The notes beneath the pieces are model-generated. The model saw only the letters and a program-made list of their open reading frames with translations, did no database searches and was not told where the DNA came from. Positions 1 to 8,320 of a stretch of DNA of 64,000 nt are shown piece after piece. How positions within the stretch are numbered: the first letter of the stretch is position 1; the number at the start of each line of letters is the position of its first letter. The stretch comes from Sphingomonas melonis. Its GTDB lineage: Bacteria > Pseudomonadota > Alphaproteobacteria > Sphingomonadales > Sphingomonadaceae. The stretch is taken from positions 930,001 through 994,000 of the forward strand of contig NZ_JACCBY010000001.1 of NCBI RefSeq assembly GCF_013409985.1, given 5' to 3'. The position numbers and the translations under genes are program-made.

Positions 1-2
1 TG

Positions 3-1643
3 GAGAGACCGGGAAAGTCCCTTACCGGCAACCGCCGCGTCGCCAACTTCCTCAACAAGCTCGGCACGGTCGAGGGTCTCGGTCGCGGCTTCCATGTTCT
101 GAAGGCGTTCCGCGAGACCATGGGGAATGACGCCCTGCGTTTCGAGCAGGCCGGCGGCGTGGTGGCGTGTTATCTCAGGCGGGCGGTCCGGACCGATCAC
201 GCAGGGGCGTCGGCGGCCGCGGGAGACATGCTGGAACGCGAAACCGAGAAGCAGCTCGGGCAGGCGCTCGCGTTGCAGGCCAGGTCGCTGCCCCACGTCC
301 AGATGTTCGGACAGCGGTTCGCGCTCGAGAAGTTCTTCGTCGAACCCATGATGCGCAGGGCGGATGGACACTCTATCGCATACCACATGCTGCTGGAGCA
401 GGTCCGGAAGACCACGGGCTACAAGGCTGTGATCATCGGTGCCGCCGGCATGGGCAAGACGATGCTGTTCAGGAAGCTCGCGTTCGACCTCCAGAAGTCG
501 TCGGAGGTTCATACGCCGCAGCATGGTTCCGGCACTCCTGGTGAAGAAGGAGCTGCCGCAGCCCTAGACGAGCCGCTGATCCTCAGCGCCTCGTTCAGGA
601 ACCTCAACGCTGACCTGCCACTCGTCTCGGCGATAGCTCAGGGGCTGGGCGCCTTTCCGACGGCGCTTGACCATGCACTGCATCGCCGTCGGACCATCCT
701 GCTGTTGGATGGATATGACGAGATCGCGTCGGAGCAACGGTCGCTGTTCGATCAGCGGATCGCGGGCTTGGTCGAGGACCACCCGGATCTCTCCATTCTT
801 CTCTGCTCACGCCCGGCGGCGAGCCTGGCGCGACCTCCGTTCGACGCGGAGATGCTGACCATCATGCCATTCACACGTGGTCAGGCGTTGCGGATGACCG
901 ATCTGGGGGAACCGGGCACGCTGGCGAAGATGATTGCCCAGTTGCCCGAGGACAGTCCGCTCCTCGCCAATCCACTCCTCGGTCAGATCGCGGGCCTGAC
1001 CTTCAGCGGATATGGGAGGGTGCCGGACATGGGTCACCGGGTCGGACCGGTGTTCGTCGAGTACATGCTGAAGCGGCACGACACGACGAAGGGGCAGTAC
1101 AGGCGTGCGCTCACGCTCGATCCCGCGCTGATGGGGGATGTGGTCCGGACGACGGCGCTCATGATGCTGATGCATGGCGAGAGCCATATGGAGGAGCAGG
1201 CGGGGGAGAGGCTGATCGGTGCGGCCTTGCGGCTAACGGGACGAGGTGCCGAGCGGGCGGACCCGCGTCGGGTCCTGGATGAGATGATAGAGTACGGTTT
1301 CTTCCTTCAGCGAGACGGAGACCATATCGTCGCCTTCCACCGCTCCATCATGGAGCAACTCGCCGTGGAGGGCGCGAGGGTGATCAGCGATCCCGAGATC
1401 TTCACGCGGCTGGTCATGCTGCTCCTGCAGCGTCATCGATCTGTGCAGCTGTCGACCGACCTGCTTGAGGGTTGGATATCGGACCGCGCTCAGGGCGAGG
1501 CGGTGCTCGAGCGGCTACGGGAGAACGTGGAGCACGCTCCGGAGGAGGTCGCGATGCTTCTCGAGCAGGTCATCGCGAAATCCACCGGGAAGCTGCCTGA
1601 ACGTCACGGTGCGACCGAGGGACTCTTCGACCTGCCTCTTTAG
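3..1643 (+). CDS. NACHT-type NTPase with RecG-C/AlbA-like N-terminus, 5' partial
   Basis: The reading frame is open from the first bases, so the gene starts before the window; the ATG at 120 is probably internal. Positions 3-180 encode a stretch (TGNRRVANFLNKLGTVEGLG, then GRGFHVLKAF) resembling the C-terminal ATPase-like domain (HATPase_c_4) that follows AlbA_2 domains in RecG-like regulators. After a linker comes a P-loop NTPase: Walker A GAAGMGKT at 438-461 and Walker B TILLLDGYDE at 693-722, the D-x-x-D/E style of NACHT STAND ATPases. The helical remainder to 1643 has no recognised repeat sensor. NACHT proteins with varied N-terminal domains are often antiphage or signalling switches; that role is inference here. 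A short perfect hairpin (1647-1660) lies just after the stop but lacks a T-run. Confidence 0.75.
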   Translation, partial: ERPGKSLTGNRRVANFLNKLGTVEGLGRGFHVLKAFRETMGNDALRFEQAGGVVACYLRRAVRTDHAGASAAAGDMLERETEKQLGQALALQARSLPHVQMFGQRFALEKFFVEPMMRRADGHSIAYHMLLEQVRKTTGYKAVIIGAAGMGKTMLFRKLAFDLQKSSEVHTPQHGSGTPGEEGAAAALDEPLILSASFRNLNADLPLVSAIAQGLGAFPTALDHALHRRRTILLLDGYDEIASEQRSLFDQRIAGLVEDHPDLSILLCSRPAASLARPPFDAEMLTIMPFTRGQALRMTDLGEPGTLAKMIAQLPEDSPLLANPLLGQIAGLTFSGYGRVPDMGHRVGPVFVEYMLKRHDTTKGQYRRALTLDPALMGDVVRTTALMMLMHGESHMEEQAGERLIGAALRLTGRGAERADPRRVLDEMIEYGFFLQRDGDHIVAFHRSIMEQLAVEGARVISDPEIFTRLVMLLLQRHRSVQLSTDLLEGWISDRAQGEAVLERLRENVEHAPEEVAMLLEQVIAKSTGKLPERHGATEGLFDLPL

Positions 1644-1993
1644 CTGCAGTGGAACCACTGAACTTCAATTGCGGATCGTCGCTTGTTTCGATCGCTTGCA
1701 ATGCGAGCAGGCTGTCGGCGAGGTCGGCTGCCACGAGCCGCGGTTCGGAACGGCTCGCTCGCATGCCTGCGGAGCGTCGCCTTGAGGTTTGTCGATGCGC
1801 CACGTGATAGCGCCCGGCGGCTTGCCTGATCGCCACTGTCGTGGGAAATGGGGCCCGTCGCGGTTGAGGAGGCGTGATCCGGTAGGAAGACCATGCCTTC
1901 GCTTGTCAGCGCTGTACGACCGCCGTCCAATCCGTCTCTAGATACTCGGCCATCTGCTCCGTCACTACCAGAAATGCCAGTGTTGACGAAAGT
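1644..1993. other. Intergenic stretch, no gene seen
   Basis: About 350 bases between the NACHT gene and the promoter-like site at 1994. Apart from the CAGTGG/CCACTG hairpin at 1647-1660 I see no convincing gene or repeat; short open frames here lack ribosome sites and recognisable protein character. Confidence 0.5.
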
Positions 1994-2024
1994 GCGTTAC
2001 GGTTGCGGGTCGCTCGCTTGTCTA
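1994..2024 (+). promoter_or_regulatory. Candidate ECF-sigma promoter upstream of the sigma gene
   Basis: GCGTTACGGTT (1994-2004), 14 nt, then TGTCTA (2019-2024). The same two boxes with identical 14-nt spacing recur at 3627-3657 before the TonB receptor. Unrelated spacer sequence with conserved boxes is what two targets of one ECF sigma factor look like, so this is probably an autoregulated promoter. Position fits: about 60 nt before the ATG of the sigma gene. Confidence 0.6.
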
Positions 2025-2086
2025 ACGAAGATGCATGAGGCGACTGGCATAGATCAGAACCTCCCGGAGAAGTGGACCAGTCTTCT

Positions 2087-2659
2087 ATGGTTGACGATGA
2101 TGCCCTGGAAGCCTGGTTCTGCGAGGAGGTTCTGCCGCTGGAGCGTCGTCTCGAGCAGTTCATCCGGCGAAACTGGCGTGTTGCCGAGGATGTACGCGAC
2201 CTGACCCATGACGTTTACGAACTCGCGATCGCCGGAGCACGGAAGGCGCTGCCCTACAACACGCAGGCGTTCATGCTCATGATCGCGCGCAACCACCTGA
2301 TCAATCGCGCGAAGCGGCAGAAGATCGTGTCCTTCGAGATGGTCGCGGATCTCGAAACGATGGAGAGGGAGGTCGACGTGTCGGCCACCGAAAGACATCT
2401 CGTCGCGCGCGACGCCCTGCGTCGGACGAAGGACGGCATCGAGCAGCTCTCGCCTCGCGTCCGCGAGATCGTACTGCTCCGAAAGGTCGATGGGCTGAAT
2501 ACGCGCGAGACGGCGGCGCGGCTGGGCATCGGCATCGATGCCGTCGAACGTCAGCTCTCCATGGGGATGAAGGCGCTTGCCGACTTCATGCTGGGCGGCT
2601 CGGGCAGGATCGTCCGTCAGAAGGCGGCGGTTCGGCGCCGCAAGGAGGGGCGAATATGA
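2087..2659 (+). CDS. FecI-like ECF RNA polymerase sigma factor
   Basis: A 190-residue sigma-70 family protein of the ECF type. Region 2 is seen around DVRDLTHDVYELAI and AFMLMIARNHLINRAKRQ; region 4 with its helix-turn-helix is in LSPRVREIVLLRKVDGLNTR and the following AARLGIGIDAVERQL. The stop overlaps the start of the next gene (ATGA at 2656), so the two are translationally coupled with the FecR-type anti-sigma factor. The start is uncertain: an in-frame GTG at 2072 has GGAG only two bases upstream, and the ATG at 2087 has a weak, distant site; I chose the ATG. It probably transcribes itself and the receptor at 3700 from the two matched promoters. Confidence 0.85.
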   Translation: MVDDDALEAWFCEEVLPLERRLEQFIRRNWRVAEDVRDLTHDVYELAIAGARKALPYNTQAFMLMIARNHLINRAKRQKIVSFEMVADLETMEREVDVSATERHLVARDALRRTKDGIEQLSPRVREIVLLRKVDGLNTRETAARLGIGIDAVERQLSMGMKALADFMLGGSGRIVRQKAAVRRRKEGRI

Positions 2660-3624
2660 GTCCGACGCAGGAGGCGCAGGACGCCGCCGCGAAATGGATC
2701 ATCCGTCGCGACAACGGCGTATGGTCCGAGAGCGATCAGATCGAGCTTGAGGGCTGGCTAGCCGCGTCGGACAGGAACAAGGCGGCATACTGGCGGCTAT
2801 CCCATAGCTGGCGGGAAGCCGATCGCATCGGTGCTCTGGGGGTGTCCAGCGCGCGTCGTGGCGTGGATGTCCGTCCACGTCGTGCCCTGCGCCCGATGGC
2901 GTTGGCGGCATCGCTGGCGCTGGCGATCGGATTTGGAGCTTCGTCGTATCTCGTCGGGCGACCGGACGCCCAGGCGGAAACCCGTCGTTTCGTCACACCG
3001 GTGGGGGTGCAGAGGGCGGTCACGCTCGCCGACGGGACGAACGTCGAGCTTAACACGAGCACGACCGTCCGTACCGCGGTCTCACACGATAGCCGCACCG
3101 TATGGTTGGATGATGGCGAGGCGTTCTTCTCGGTGGCGCGTGATGCGGAACACCCCTTCGTGATCTTCGCTGGTGCGAAGCGGATAACGGTGCTGGGTAC
3201 CAAGTTCTCCGTGCGGCGGGCCGGGGGACGCATGACCGTGTCGGTTCTTGAAGGTCGGGTTAGGATCGACGACGCGGACGTCCCGGCGTCGGCAGGTGCG
3301 AACTCCTCCACGATAACGGGCGGCGTGCTGGCCGTTACCGACGGAGCCTCGACGCTGGTCACCCAGAAGTCCGAAGCGCGCGTCGCCGACGCTCTCGCCT
3401 GGCGGAACGGATTGCTCAAGTTCGATCACGTGCGGCTGGCCGACGTTGCGAAGGAATTCAATCGCTACAACCGTCGACAGATGGTCATCGACATGTCCGC
3501 GGCGGGGATCCCGATCGGTGGATCCTTCCGGGCCACCAACATGGAGGCTTTCACGCGGCTGCTCGGCGAAGCGTACCATCTCCAGATCGCGGAAGATGGT
3601 GATCGCATCATTATTTCGAGCTGA
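2656..3624 (+). CDS. FecR-family anti-sigma factor / sigma regulator
   Basis: A 322-residue inner-membrane regulator. An N-terminal DUF4880-like cytoplasmic segment (AAKWIIRRDNG ... GWLAASDRNKAAYWRL) would bind the sigma factor. One membrane helix follows at about residues 76-98 (ALAASLALAIGFGASSYLV). The periplasmic FecR domain is in TLADGTNVELNTST ... GEAFFSVARD ... VLGTKFSVRR. The C-terminus (FDHVRLADVAKEFNRYN ... GGSFRATNMEAFTRLLGEAY) is the part that usually contacts the receptor's STN domain. Start and stop overlap with the sigma gene (ATGA) supports joint expression. By family precedent it relays receptor occupancy to the sigma factor at 2087. Confidence 0.88.
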   Translation: MSPTQEAQDAAAKWIIRRDNGVWSESDQIELEGWLAASDRNKAAYWRLSHSWREADRIGALGVSSARRGVDVRPRRALRPMALAASLALAIGFGASSYLVGRPDAQAETRRFVTPVGVQRAVTLADGTNVELNTSTTVRTAVSHDSRTVWLDDGEAFFSVARDAEHPFVIFAGAKRITVLGTKFSVRRAGGRMTVSVLEGRVRIDDADVPASAGANSSTITGGVLAVTDGASTLVTQKSEARVADALAWRNGLLKFDHVRLADVAKEFNRYNRRQMVIDMSAAGIPIGGSFRATNMEAFTRLLGEAYHLQIAEDGDRIIISS

Positions 3625-3626
3625 GC

Positions 3627-3657
3627 GCGTTACGGTTTTCCCCGAGCCGGCTGTCTA
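3627..3657 (+). promoter_or_regulatory. Second copy of the candidate ECF promoter, before the receptor
   Basis: GCGTTACGGTT (3627-3637), 14 nt, TGTCTA (3652-3657); same boxes and spacing as 1994-2024. It starts immediately after the fecR-like stop and lies 43 nt before the receptor ATG, so the receptor can be transcribed separately from, but together with, the sigma/anti-sigma pair. Confidence 0.6.
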
Positions 3658-3699
3658 CCCTTTCACAGACCGCAGTTTGATGCGGCAAAGGGGAGAGGC

Positions 3700-6600
3700 A
3701 TGATGAAGAGGACTTTGTTCGCGGCGCTATCGTCGAGCGTCTGCATCGTGGCCATGGCGACGCCGGCGCACGCACAGGCGCAACTGCAGCGGTTCGAAGT
3801 TCCCGCAGGATCCTTGAAGTCCGCCATCGACGCTTATTCGAAGGTGACCGCGCGCCAGGTGATCTACCGGGCGGATCAGATCGAAGGCGCCCGGAGTCCC
3901 GGCGTGATCGGTCAGATGAGCGCCGATGCGGCTCTGGCGAGGATCCTCGAGGGCAGCGGCTTCGGCTATCGCGCGGAAAGCACGGGGGCGATCGCGCTAG
4001 TCGCCCAAGAGGTCGGCGCCGGTGGCGCGGTCGCTGGCGAGGCGACGGCTCAGGCTGACGCCGGCGGGTCGGACCCCAGCGACGACATCGTCGTCACCGG
4101 TGTTCGGGCATCCCTCGAACGTTCGATCTCGATCAAGCGCAACTCGTTCGGCGTCGTCGACGCGATCTCCGCGGAGGACATCGGCAAGTTCCCCGATACG
4201 AACCTCGCGGAATCCCTTCAGCGGATCACGGGCGTCTCCATCGACCGCACGAACGGCGAAGGCTCGCTGGTCACGGTTCGCGGCTTCGGCCCGGCCTATA
4301 ACCTCGTGACCCTGAACGGCCGCACCCTCGCGACATCGCTCGTGCAGGTCGTCGGTTCAGACGGCCTCGGCGATGACGCCGTCGGCACGAGCCGGTCCTT
4401 CGACTTCTCCAATCTCGCATCGGAGGGCGTGCGCACTTTGGAGGTCTACAAGACCGGCCGCGGTGCGGTTCCCTCGGGTGGCATCGGCGCGACGATCAAC
4501 GTCGTCACCCGCCACCCCCTGGACAACAAGACCGGCGGCGTGACGGGTAGCATCGGCGTCAAGGGCGTCTACGACACGAGCGTGGATGGCTGCCTCGACT
4601 GCGGCGCGAAGGTCACACCCGAGTTCTCCGGAGTGCTTAGCTGGAAGGATCCCAGCGACCGGTTCGGCGTGTCGCTGTTCGGCAGCTATCAGAAGCGGAA
4701 CTTCACGTCTGTGGCCGCCCAGTCGAACAACTGGAACATCATCCCCTACAGCGACTTTGCGGTGCCCGGTAACTACGTCCGGGCCGGCGGCATCTGCCCT
4801 GCGGGCACGACGACGCTGCAGCCGAACTGCACCATCCTGCAGAATGCGCCGACGGACGGGAGCCAGCTGGTCGCGATACCGGACGACAGCAGCTACCAGT
4901 ATGCCGAAGGCAGCCGCACGCGTATGAATGGACAGGCCGTCGTCCAGTTCCGGCCGACGGAGGCTCTGACCCTGACGGCCGATGCCCTGTACGCCGAGAA
5001 CAAGCAGCAGGAGGTGCGATCGGGCCAGCAGATCTGGTTCGCGCGGCCCTTCGACGAGGTGCGTTTCGTGCCGAATGGCCCGGTTCGCACGGCGAGGTAT
5101 CTGCACGAGACGACGCCGAACCTGAAGGATGTCGGCTTCGAGGAGCAGAACCGCGCGCAGAAGAGCCGCCTCACCGATTTCGGCCTCAACGCGAAGTGGG
5201 ATCTGGCTGAAAACTTCTCCGTCAGCGTGGATGGTCACGTCAGCAATTCGGCCAGTCGTCCGAACAATCCGAACGGCTACAGTTCCACCCGCGTGGGCGT
5301 CGGCGCGATCGTCGTGGCGGAGCACTCCGTCGACTACAGCGGTCCCATCCCGGTCACGCAGTTCTCCCTCGGCAATCGACCACTCGATCTCACGACCGTC
5401 GGGTCGACGATCGCTCGCCTCTCCGCCTCCACGCAGACGCAGAAGGTCAAGGAGCTGCGGGCCGATTTCGGTTGGGACCTCGGGGAGGGCAGCCGGTTCG
5501 ACTTCGGCGCGAACTATCGGACGTCGGACACCCGTCAGCTTCTCCGCGGCCAGAACCAGACCCTGGGTGACTGGGGGCTGAGCAATCCGGGCGATATCGA
5601 ACGGGTGGTCCCTGGTGCGCTTCAGGCTTTCTGCCTCGTGTGCAAGTTCGACCACTACGATCCGGGTCGGGATCCCGAGACGCTCGTCGCATACCGGGGG
5701 GATGCCGCCAAGGTGTTCGCCGGCCTTTCGCCATACTACGCGGGTCTGGGAAAGAATCTCAGTGACACGGCAAGGGTCAACAACGCCGTCAGGGAGGACA
5801 TCTGGGCGGGCTATGGCCAGCTGACGTGGAAGGGTGAGATTGCGGGGCGTACGGCCTCCCTGGTGACCGGAGTCCGATTCGAGCGCACCACCACCAAGTC
5901 GACTTCGGTCCAGGCGATTCCCTCGGCCGTCCTGTGGCGGGGGGGAGACTTCAACATCACCATCGGCGACGAGAGCAGTGCTCTGGTCGACAGGGGGCAC
6001 TACACCAGTCTTCTTCCATCCATGGACTTCCAGGTCGAACTGGCAAGAAATCTCATCGGCCGTTTCTCCGCAAGCCGCACGATCGCCCGACCGAACTACG
6101 GCTCTCTCTTCAGCGCCACGCAGATCGTCAGCCCGGCCGTCACGGCGCTCGGACAGATCCCGACCGCGTCGACGGGCAATGCGGGATTGAAGCCGCTGAC
6201 TTCGGACAATGTCGATCTTTCGCTTGAGTACTACTACAAGTCCGACAGCTACGTTTCCATCGGCTTCTTCGACAAGCGGGTGCGCAACTTCATCGGAAAC
6301 GGCCAGTACAACGCTCCTCTGTTCGGACTTCGCAATGCGACCTCGGGCAATGCCGGAACGACGTCCGGTGCGGCGGTGGCGGCATTGCGGGCGCAGGGCT
6401 ACGATCTCAATGAAACCAACCTGTTCACGATGAGCGCTCTGATCCAACAGCGCGGCTCGGTCGCGGCGGCCACCGCCGAATTCGCTTCCAACTACAATCT
6501 GGCCGCGCGCGCGCTGAACTCCGACTACGCCAACGCCATATCGTCGCTTTACGACGTGCCCGCCGGCGCGGGTGATCCCCTCTACCAGTTCCAGATCACC

Positions 6601-7080
6601 CGTCCCATCAACAACCGCGATGCCGAACTGTACGGGCTCGAGGTGGCCGCGCAGCACTTCTTCGGTCGCACGGGGTTCGGCGTTTCAGCCTCGTACACCC
6701 TGGTGCGCGGTGACGTCGGCTACGACAACGGCGCGGATCCCACGGCCGACCAGTTCGCCCTGCTGGGCCTCAGCGACACCGCGAACGCCACGTTGATATA
6801 CGACAAGTACGGCGTGTCGGCTCGATTGGCGTACAATTGGCGGGGTACCTTCCTCTCGGACACGAACCGGGTTCCCTACCACAGCCCTGTCTACAACAAG
6901 CCTTTCGGACAGCTGGACATCAACGTGAGCTACGACGTCACGCCGGACATCGCCGTTTCTCTCGAGGGCATCAACCTCACACGAGAGAGCGTCAGGACCT
7001 ATGGCCGCGACACGAACGAGCTCTGGTACGCTCAGGAGCTCAACCGTCGCTTCATGGTAGGCGCCAGATACAAGTTCTGA
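3700..7080 (+). CDS. TonB-dependent receptor with STN signalling domain
   Basis: A large (1126-residue) outer-membrane transporter. A signal peptide ends near AHAQAQ (residue 27). A secretin/TonB short N-terminal (STN) domain covers about 30-105 (LQRFEVPAGSLKSAIDAYSK ... LARILEGSGFGYRAE). The TonB box/plug begins at DDIVVTGVRASLERSI and continues through GKFPDTNLAESLQRITGVSI and VTVRGFGPAYNLVTLNGR. The beta-barrel ends in the typical terminal aromatic (RRFMVGARYKF). This is the Caulobacter/sphingomonad receptor style that serves carbohydrate uptake. The STN domain pairs it with the FecI/FecR proteins just upstream, and the glycosidases downstream suggest a glucoside or beta-glucan oligosaccharide ligand (inference). 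A rho-independent terminator follows at 7104. Confidence 0.93.
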   Translation: MMKRTLFAALSSSVCIVAMATPAHAQAQLQRFEVPAGSLKSAIDAYSKVTARQVIYRADQIEGARSPGVIGQMSADAALARILEGSGFGYRAESTGAIALVAQEVGAGGAVAGEATAQADAGGSDPSDDIVVTGVRASLERSISIKRNSFGVVDAISAEDIGKFPDTNLAESLQRITGVSIDRTNGEGSLVTVRGFGPAYNLVTLNGRTLATSLVQVVGSDGLGDDAVGTSRSFDFSNLASEGVRTLEVYKTGRGAVPSGGIGATINVVTRHPLDNKTGGVTGSIGVKGVYDTSVDGCLDCGAKVTPEFSGVLSWKDPSDRFGVSLFGSYQKRNFTSVAAQSNNWNIIPYSDFAVPGNYVRAGGICPAGTTTLQPNCTILQNAPTDGSQLVAIPDDSSYQYAEGSRTRMNGQAVVQFRPTEALTLTADALYAENKQQEVRSGQQIWFARPFDEVRFVPNGPVRTARYLHETTPNLKDVGFEEQNRAQKSRLTDFGLNAKWDLAENFSVSVDGHVSNSASRPNNPNGYSSTRVGVGAIVVAEHSVDYSGPIPVTQFSLGNRPLDLTTVGSTIARLSASTQTQKVKELRADFGWDLGEGSRFDFGANYRTSDTRQLLRGQNQTLGDWGLSNPGDIERVVPGALQAFCLVCKFDHYDPGRDPETLVAYRGDAAKVFAGLSPYYAGLGKNLSDTARVNNAVREDIWAGYGQLTWKGEIAGRTASLVTGVRFERTTTKSTSVQAIPSAVLWRGGDFNITIGDESSALVDRGHYTSLLPSMDFQVELARNLIGRFSASRTIARPNYGSLFSATQIVSPAVTALGQIPTASTGNAGLKPLTSDNVDLSLEYYYKSDSYVSIGFFDKRVRNFIGNGQYNAPLFGLRNATSGNAGTTSGAAVAALRAQGYDLNETNLFTMSALIQQRGSVAAATAEFASNYNLAARALNSDYANAISSLYDVPAGAGDPLYQFQITRPINNRDAELYGLEVAAQHFFGRTGFGVSASYTLVRGDVGYDNGADPTADQFALLGLSDTANATLIYDKYGVSARLAYNWRGTFLSDTNRVPYHSPVYNKPFGQLDINVSYDVTPDIAVSLEGINLTRESVRTYGRDTNELWYAQELNRRFMVGARYKF

Positions 7081-7103
7081 CCCGTTTCAACCCCTCCCCC
7101 GCT

Positions 7104-7136
7104 GAGGCCGCTGCACCTTGCAGCGGCCTCCTTTTT
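7104..7136 (+). terminator. Rho-independent terminator after the receptor gene
   Basis: Perfect 10-bp stem GAGGCCGCTG / CAGCGGCCTC (7104-7113 and 7121-7130) with a 7-nt loop, followed by CTTTTT. It separates the receptor from the cupin and glycosidase genes, which therefore need their own promoter or depend on read-through. Confidence 0.9.
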
Positions 7137-7177
7137 ATCTGGGTTGCGTTCGCTCTAAGTACTCGGAGGATGGTCGA

Positions 7178-8239
7178 TTGCTCGAGGACTCAAGTCGCCT
7201 TCCAGCGTCCGCGCGAATAGTCTCCAGGACGAAAGTCCTGGAAGGGGTGTCGGCGCATGCCGTTCCGATCGGGGAACTCGTGGCGGAAGGGCGTCCCGTG
7301 ATCCTGAAGGGCGTTCTGCTCCACTGGCCGCTGGTTCGTCACGGATTGCGTTCCCCCAAGGACGCGATGAGGTATCTCGAGGGGTTCTACCGGGGCGAGC
7401 CGATCACCGCGTCCATCGCACCGCCGCAGGTCAAGGGGCGCTTCCACTACACGCGGGAGGTGGATGGGCTCAACTTCCGGATCGAGCGAATGGCGCTTGG
7501 CGCCGTTCTGGATCGACTTCTGGCCCAAATCGATGACGGCGATCCGCCTGGCCTCTACGTGGGATCGACTGACGTGGATCGCTACCTTCCGGGCCTCCGC
7601 GGGGAGAACGATCTCGGCATCGCCCTCGAGCGGCGGGCCACGAACCCACCGTTGGTGAGCCTATGGCTGGGCAATCGGACGATCGCATCGGCGCATTGGG
7701 ACGTATTGAACAACATGGCGTGCTGTGTGGTGGGTCGCCGGCGATTCACCCTGTTTCCACCGGATCAGATAGAGAATCTCTATCCCGGTCCGCTCGAGCT
7801 CACCCCCGGTGGGCAGGCGGTCTCGATGGTGGACTTTTCCGCTCCGGATCCCGAGCGTTTCCCGCGCTTTAGCGAGGCGTTGGGCAAAGCGGAGATAGCC
7901 GAACTCGACGCCGGCGACGTACTGTTCTTTCCTCCTCTCTGGTGGCATCAGGTCGAGGGCCTTGGCGCGATCAACGCAATGATCAACTATTGGTGGAGCG
8001 AAGTTCCAGGCTTCATGGATTCGCCCATGGACACGCTGCTCCATGCCATGCTCAGCCTGAGGGATCGGCCTTCGGACGAGAAGCGGGCGTGGCGCGCCAT
8101 GTTCGACTACTACATCTTCGGGCCGCCTGAACGAGCGGCGGCTCACCTGCCCGTGGCTGCCCGCGGTGCGCTTGGACCGCTAGACGAGCGGCAGGCGCGT
8201 CAGCTCCGTGCCTTGTTGCTTCGTCGGCTGAACAGATAG
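7178..8239 (+). CDS. JmjC-like cupin_8 protein
   Basis: A 353-residue cytoplasmic protein of the cupin_8/JmjC-like fold. The metal-binding HxD pair is in ASAHWDVLNNMACCVVGRRR and the distal histidine in FPPLWWHQVEGL, with a preceding substrate-domain segment GRPVILKGVLLHWPL. Members of this family are Fe(II)/2-oxoglutarate-dependent hydroxylases, but the variants found beside TonB receptors, SapC and flavin halogenases have no assigned substrate. I chose the TTG at 7178 because CGGAGGA (7164-7170) sits 7 nt upstream; a longer frame upstream would start inside the terminator hairpin. Its association with the halogenase at 17984 recurs in sphingomonad and caulobacterial sugar-uptake loci. Confidence 0.8.
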   Translation: MLEDSSRLPASARIVSRTKVLEGVSAHAVPIGELVAEGRPVILKGVLLHWPLVRHGLRSPKDAMRYLEGFYRGEPITASIAPPQVKGRFHYTREVDGLNFRIERMALGAVLDRLLAQIDDGDPPGLYVGSTDVDRYLPGLRGENDLGIALERRATNPPLVSLWLGNRTIASAHWDVLNNMACCVVGRRRFTLFPPDQIENLYPGPLELTPGGQAVSMVDFSAPDPERFPRFSEALGKAEIAELDAGDVLFFPPLWWHQVEGLGAINAMINYWWSEVPGFMDSPMDTLLHAMLSLRDRPSDEKRAWRAMFDYYIFGPPERAAAHLPVAARGALGPLDERQARQLRALLLRRLNR

Positions 8240-8320
8240 AAGACGGTCCCGCGGACTTAACTCCGCAACCCGCTCGAGGGCATCGGTGGGGCGTTGTGGC
8301 AGGGCATCAATGGAGACGGA

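Noticed and set aside
4357..6657. Very long open frame on the minus strand opposite the first receptor
   Set aside because: It is the shadow of a GC-rich gene: translation is arginine/valine/glycine-rich without domains, and the plus-strand receptor is unmistakable.
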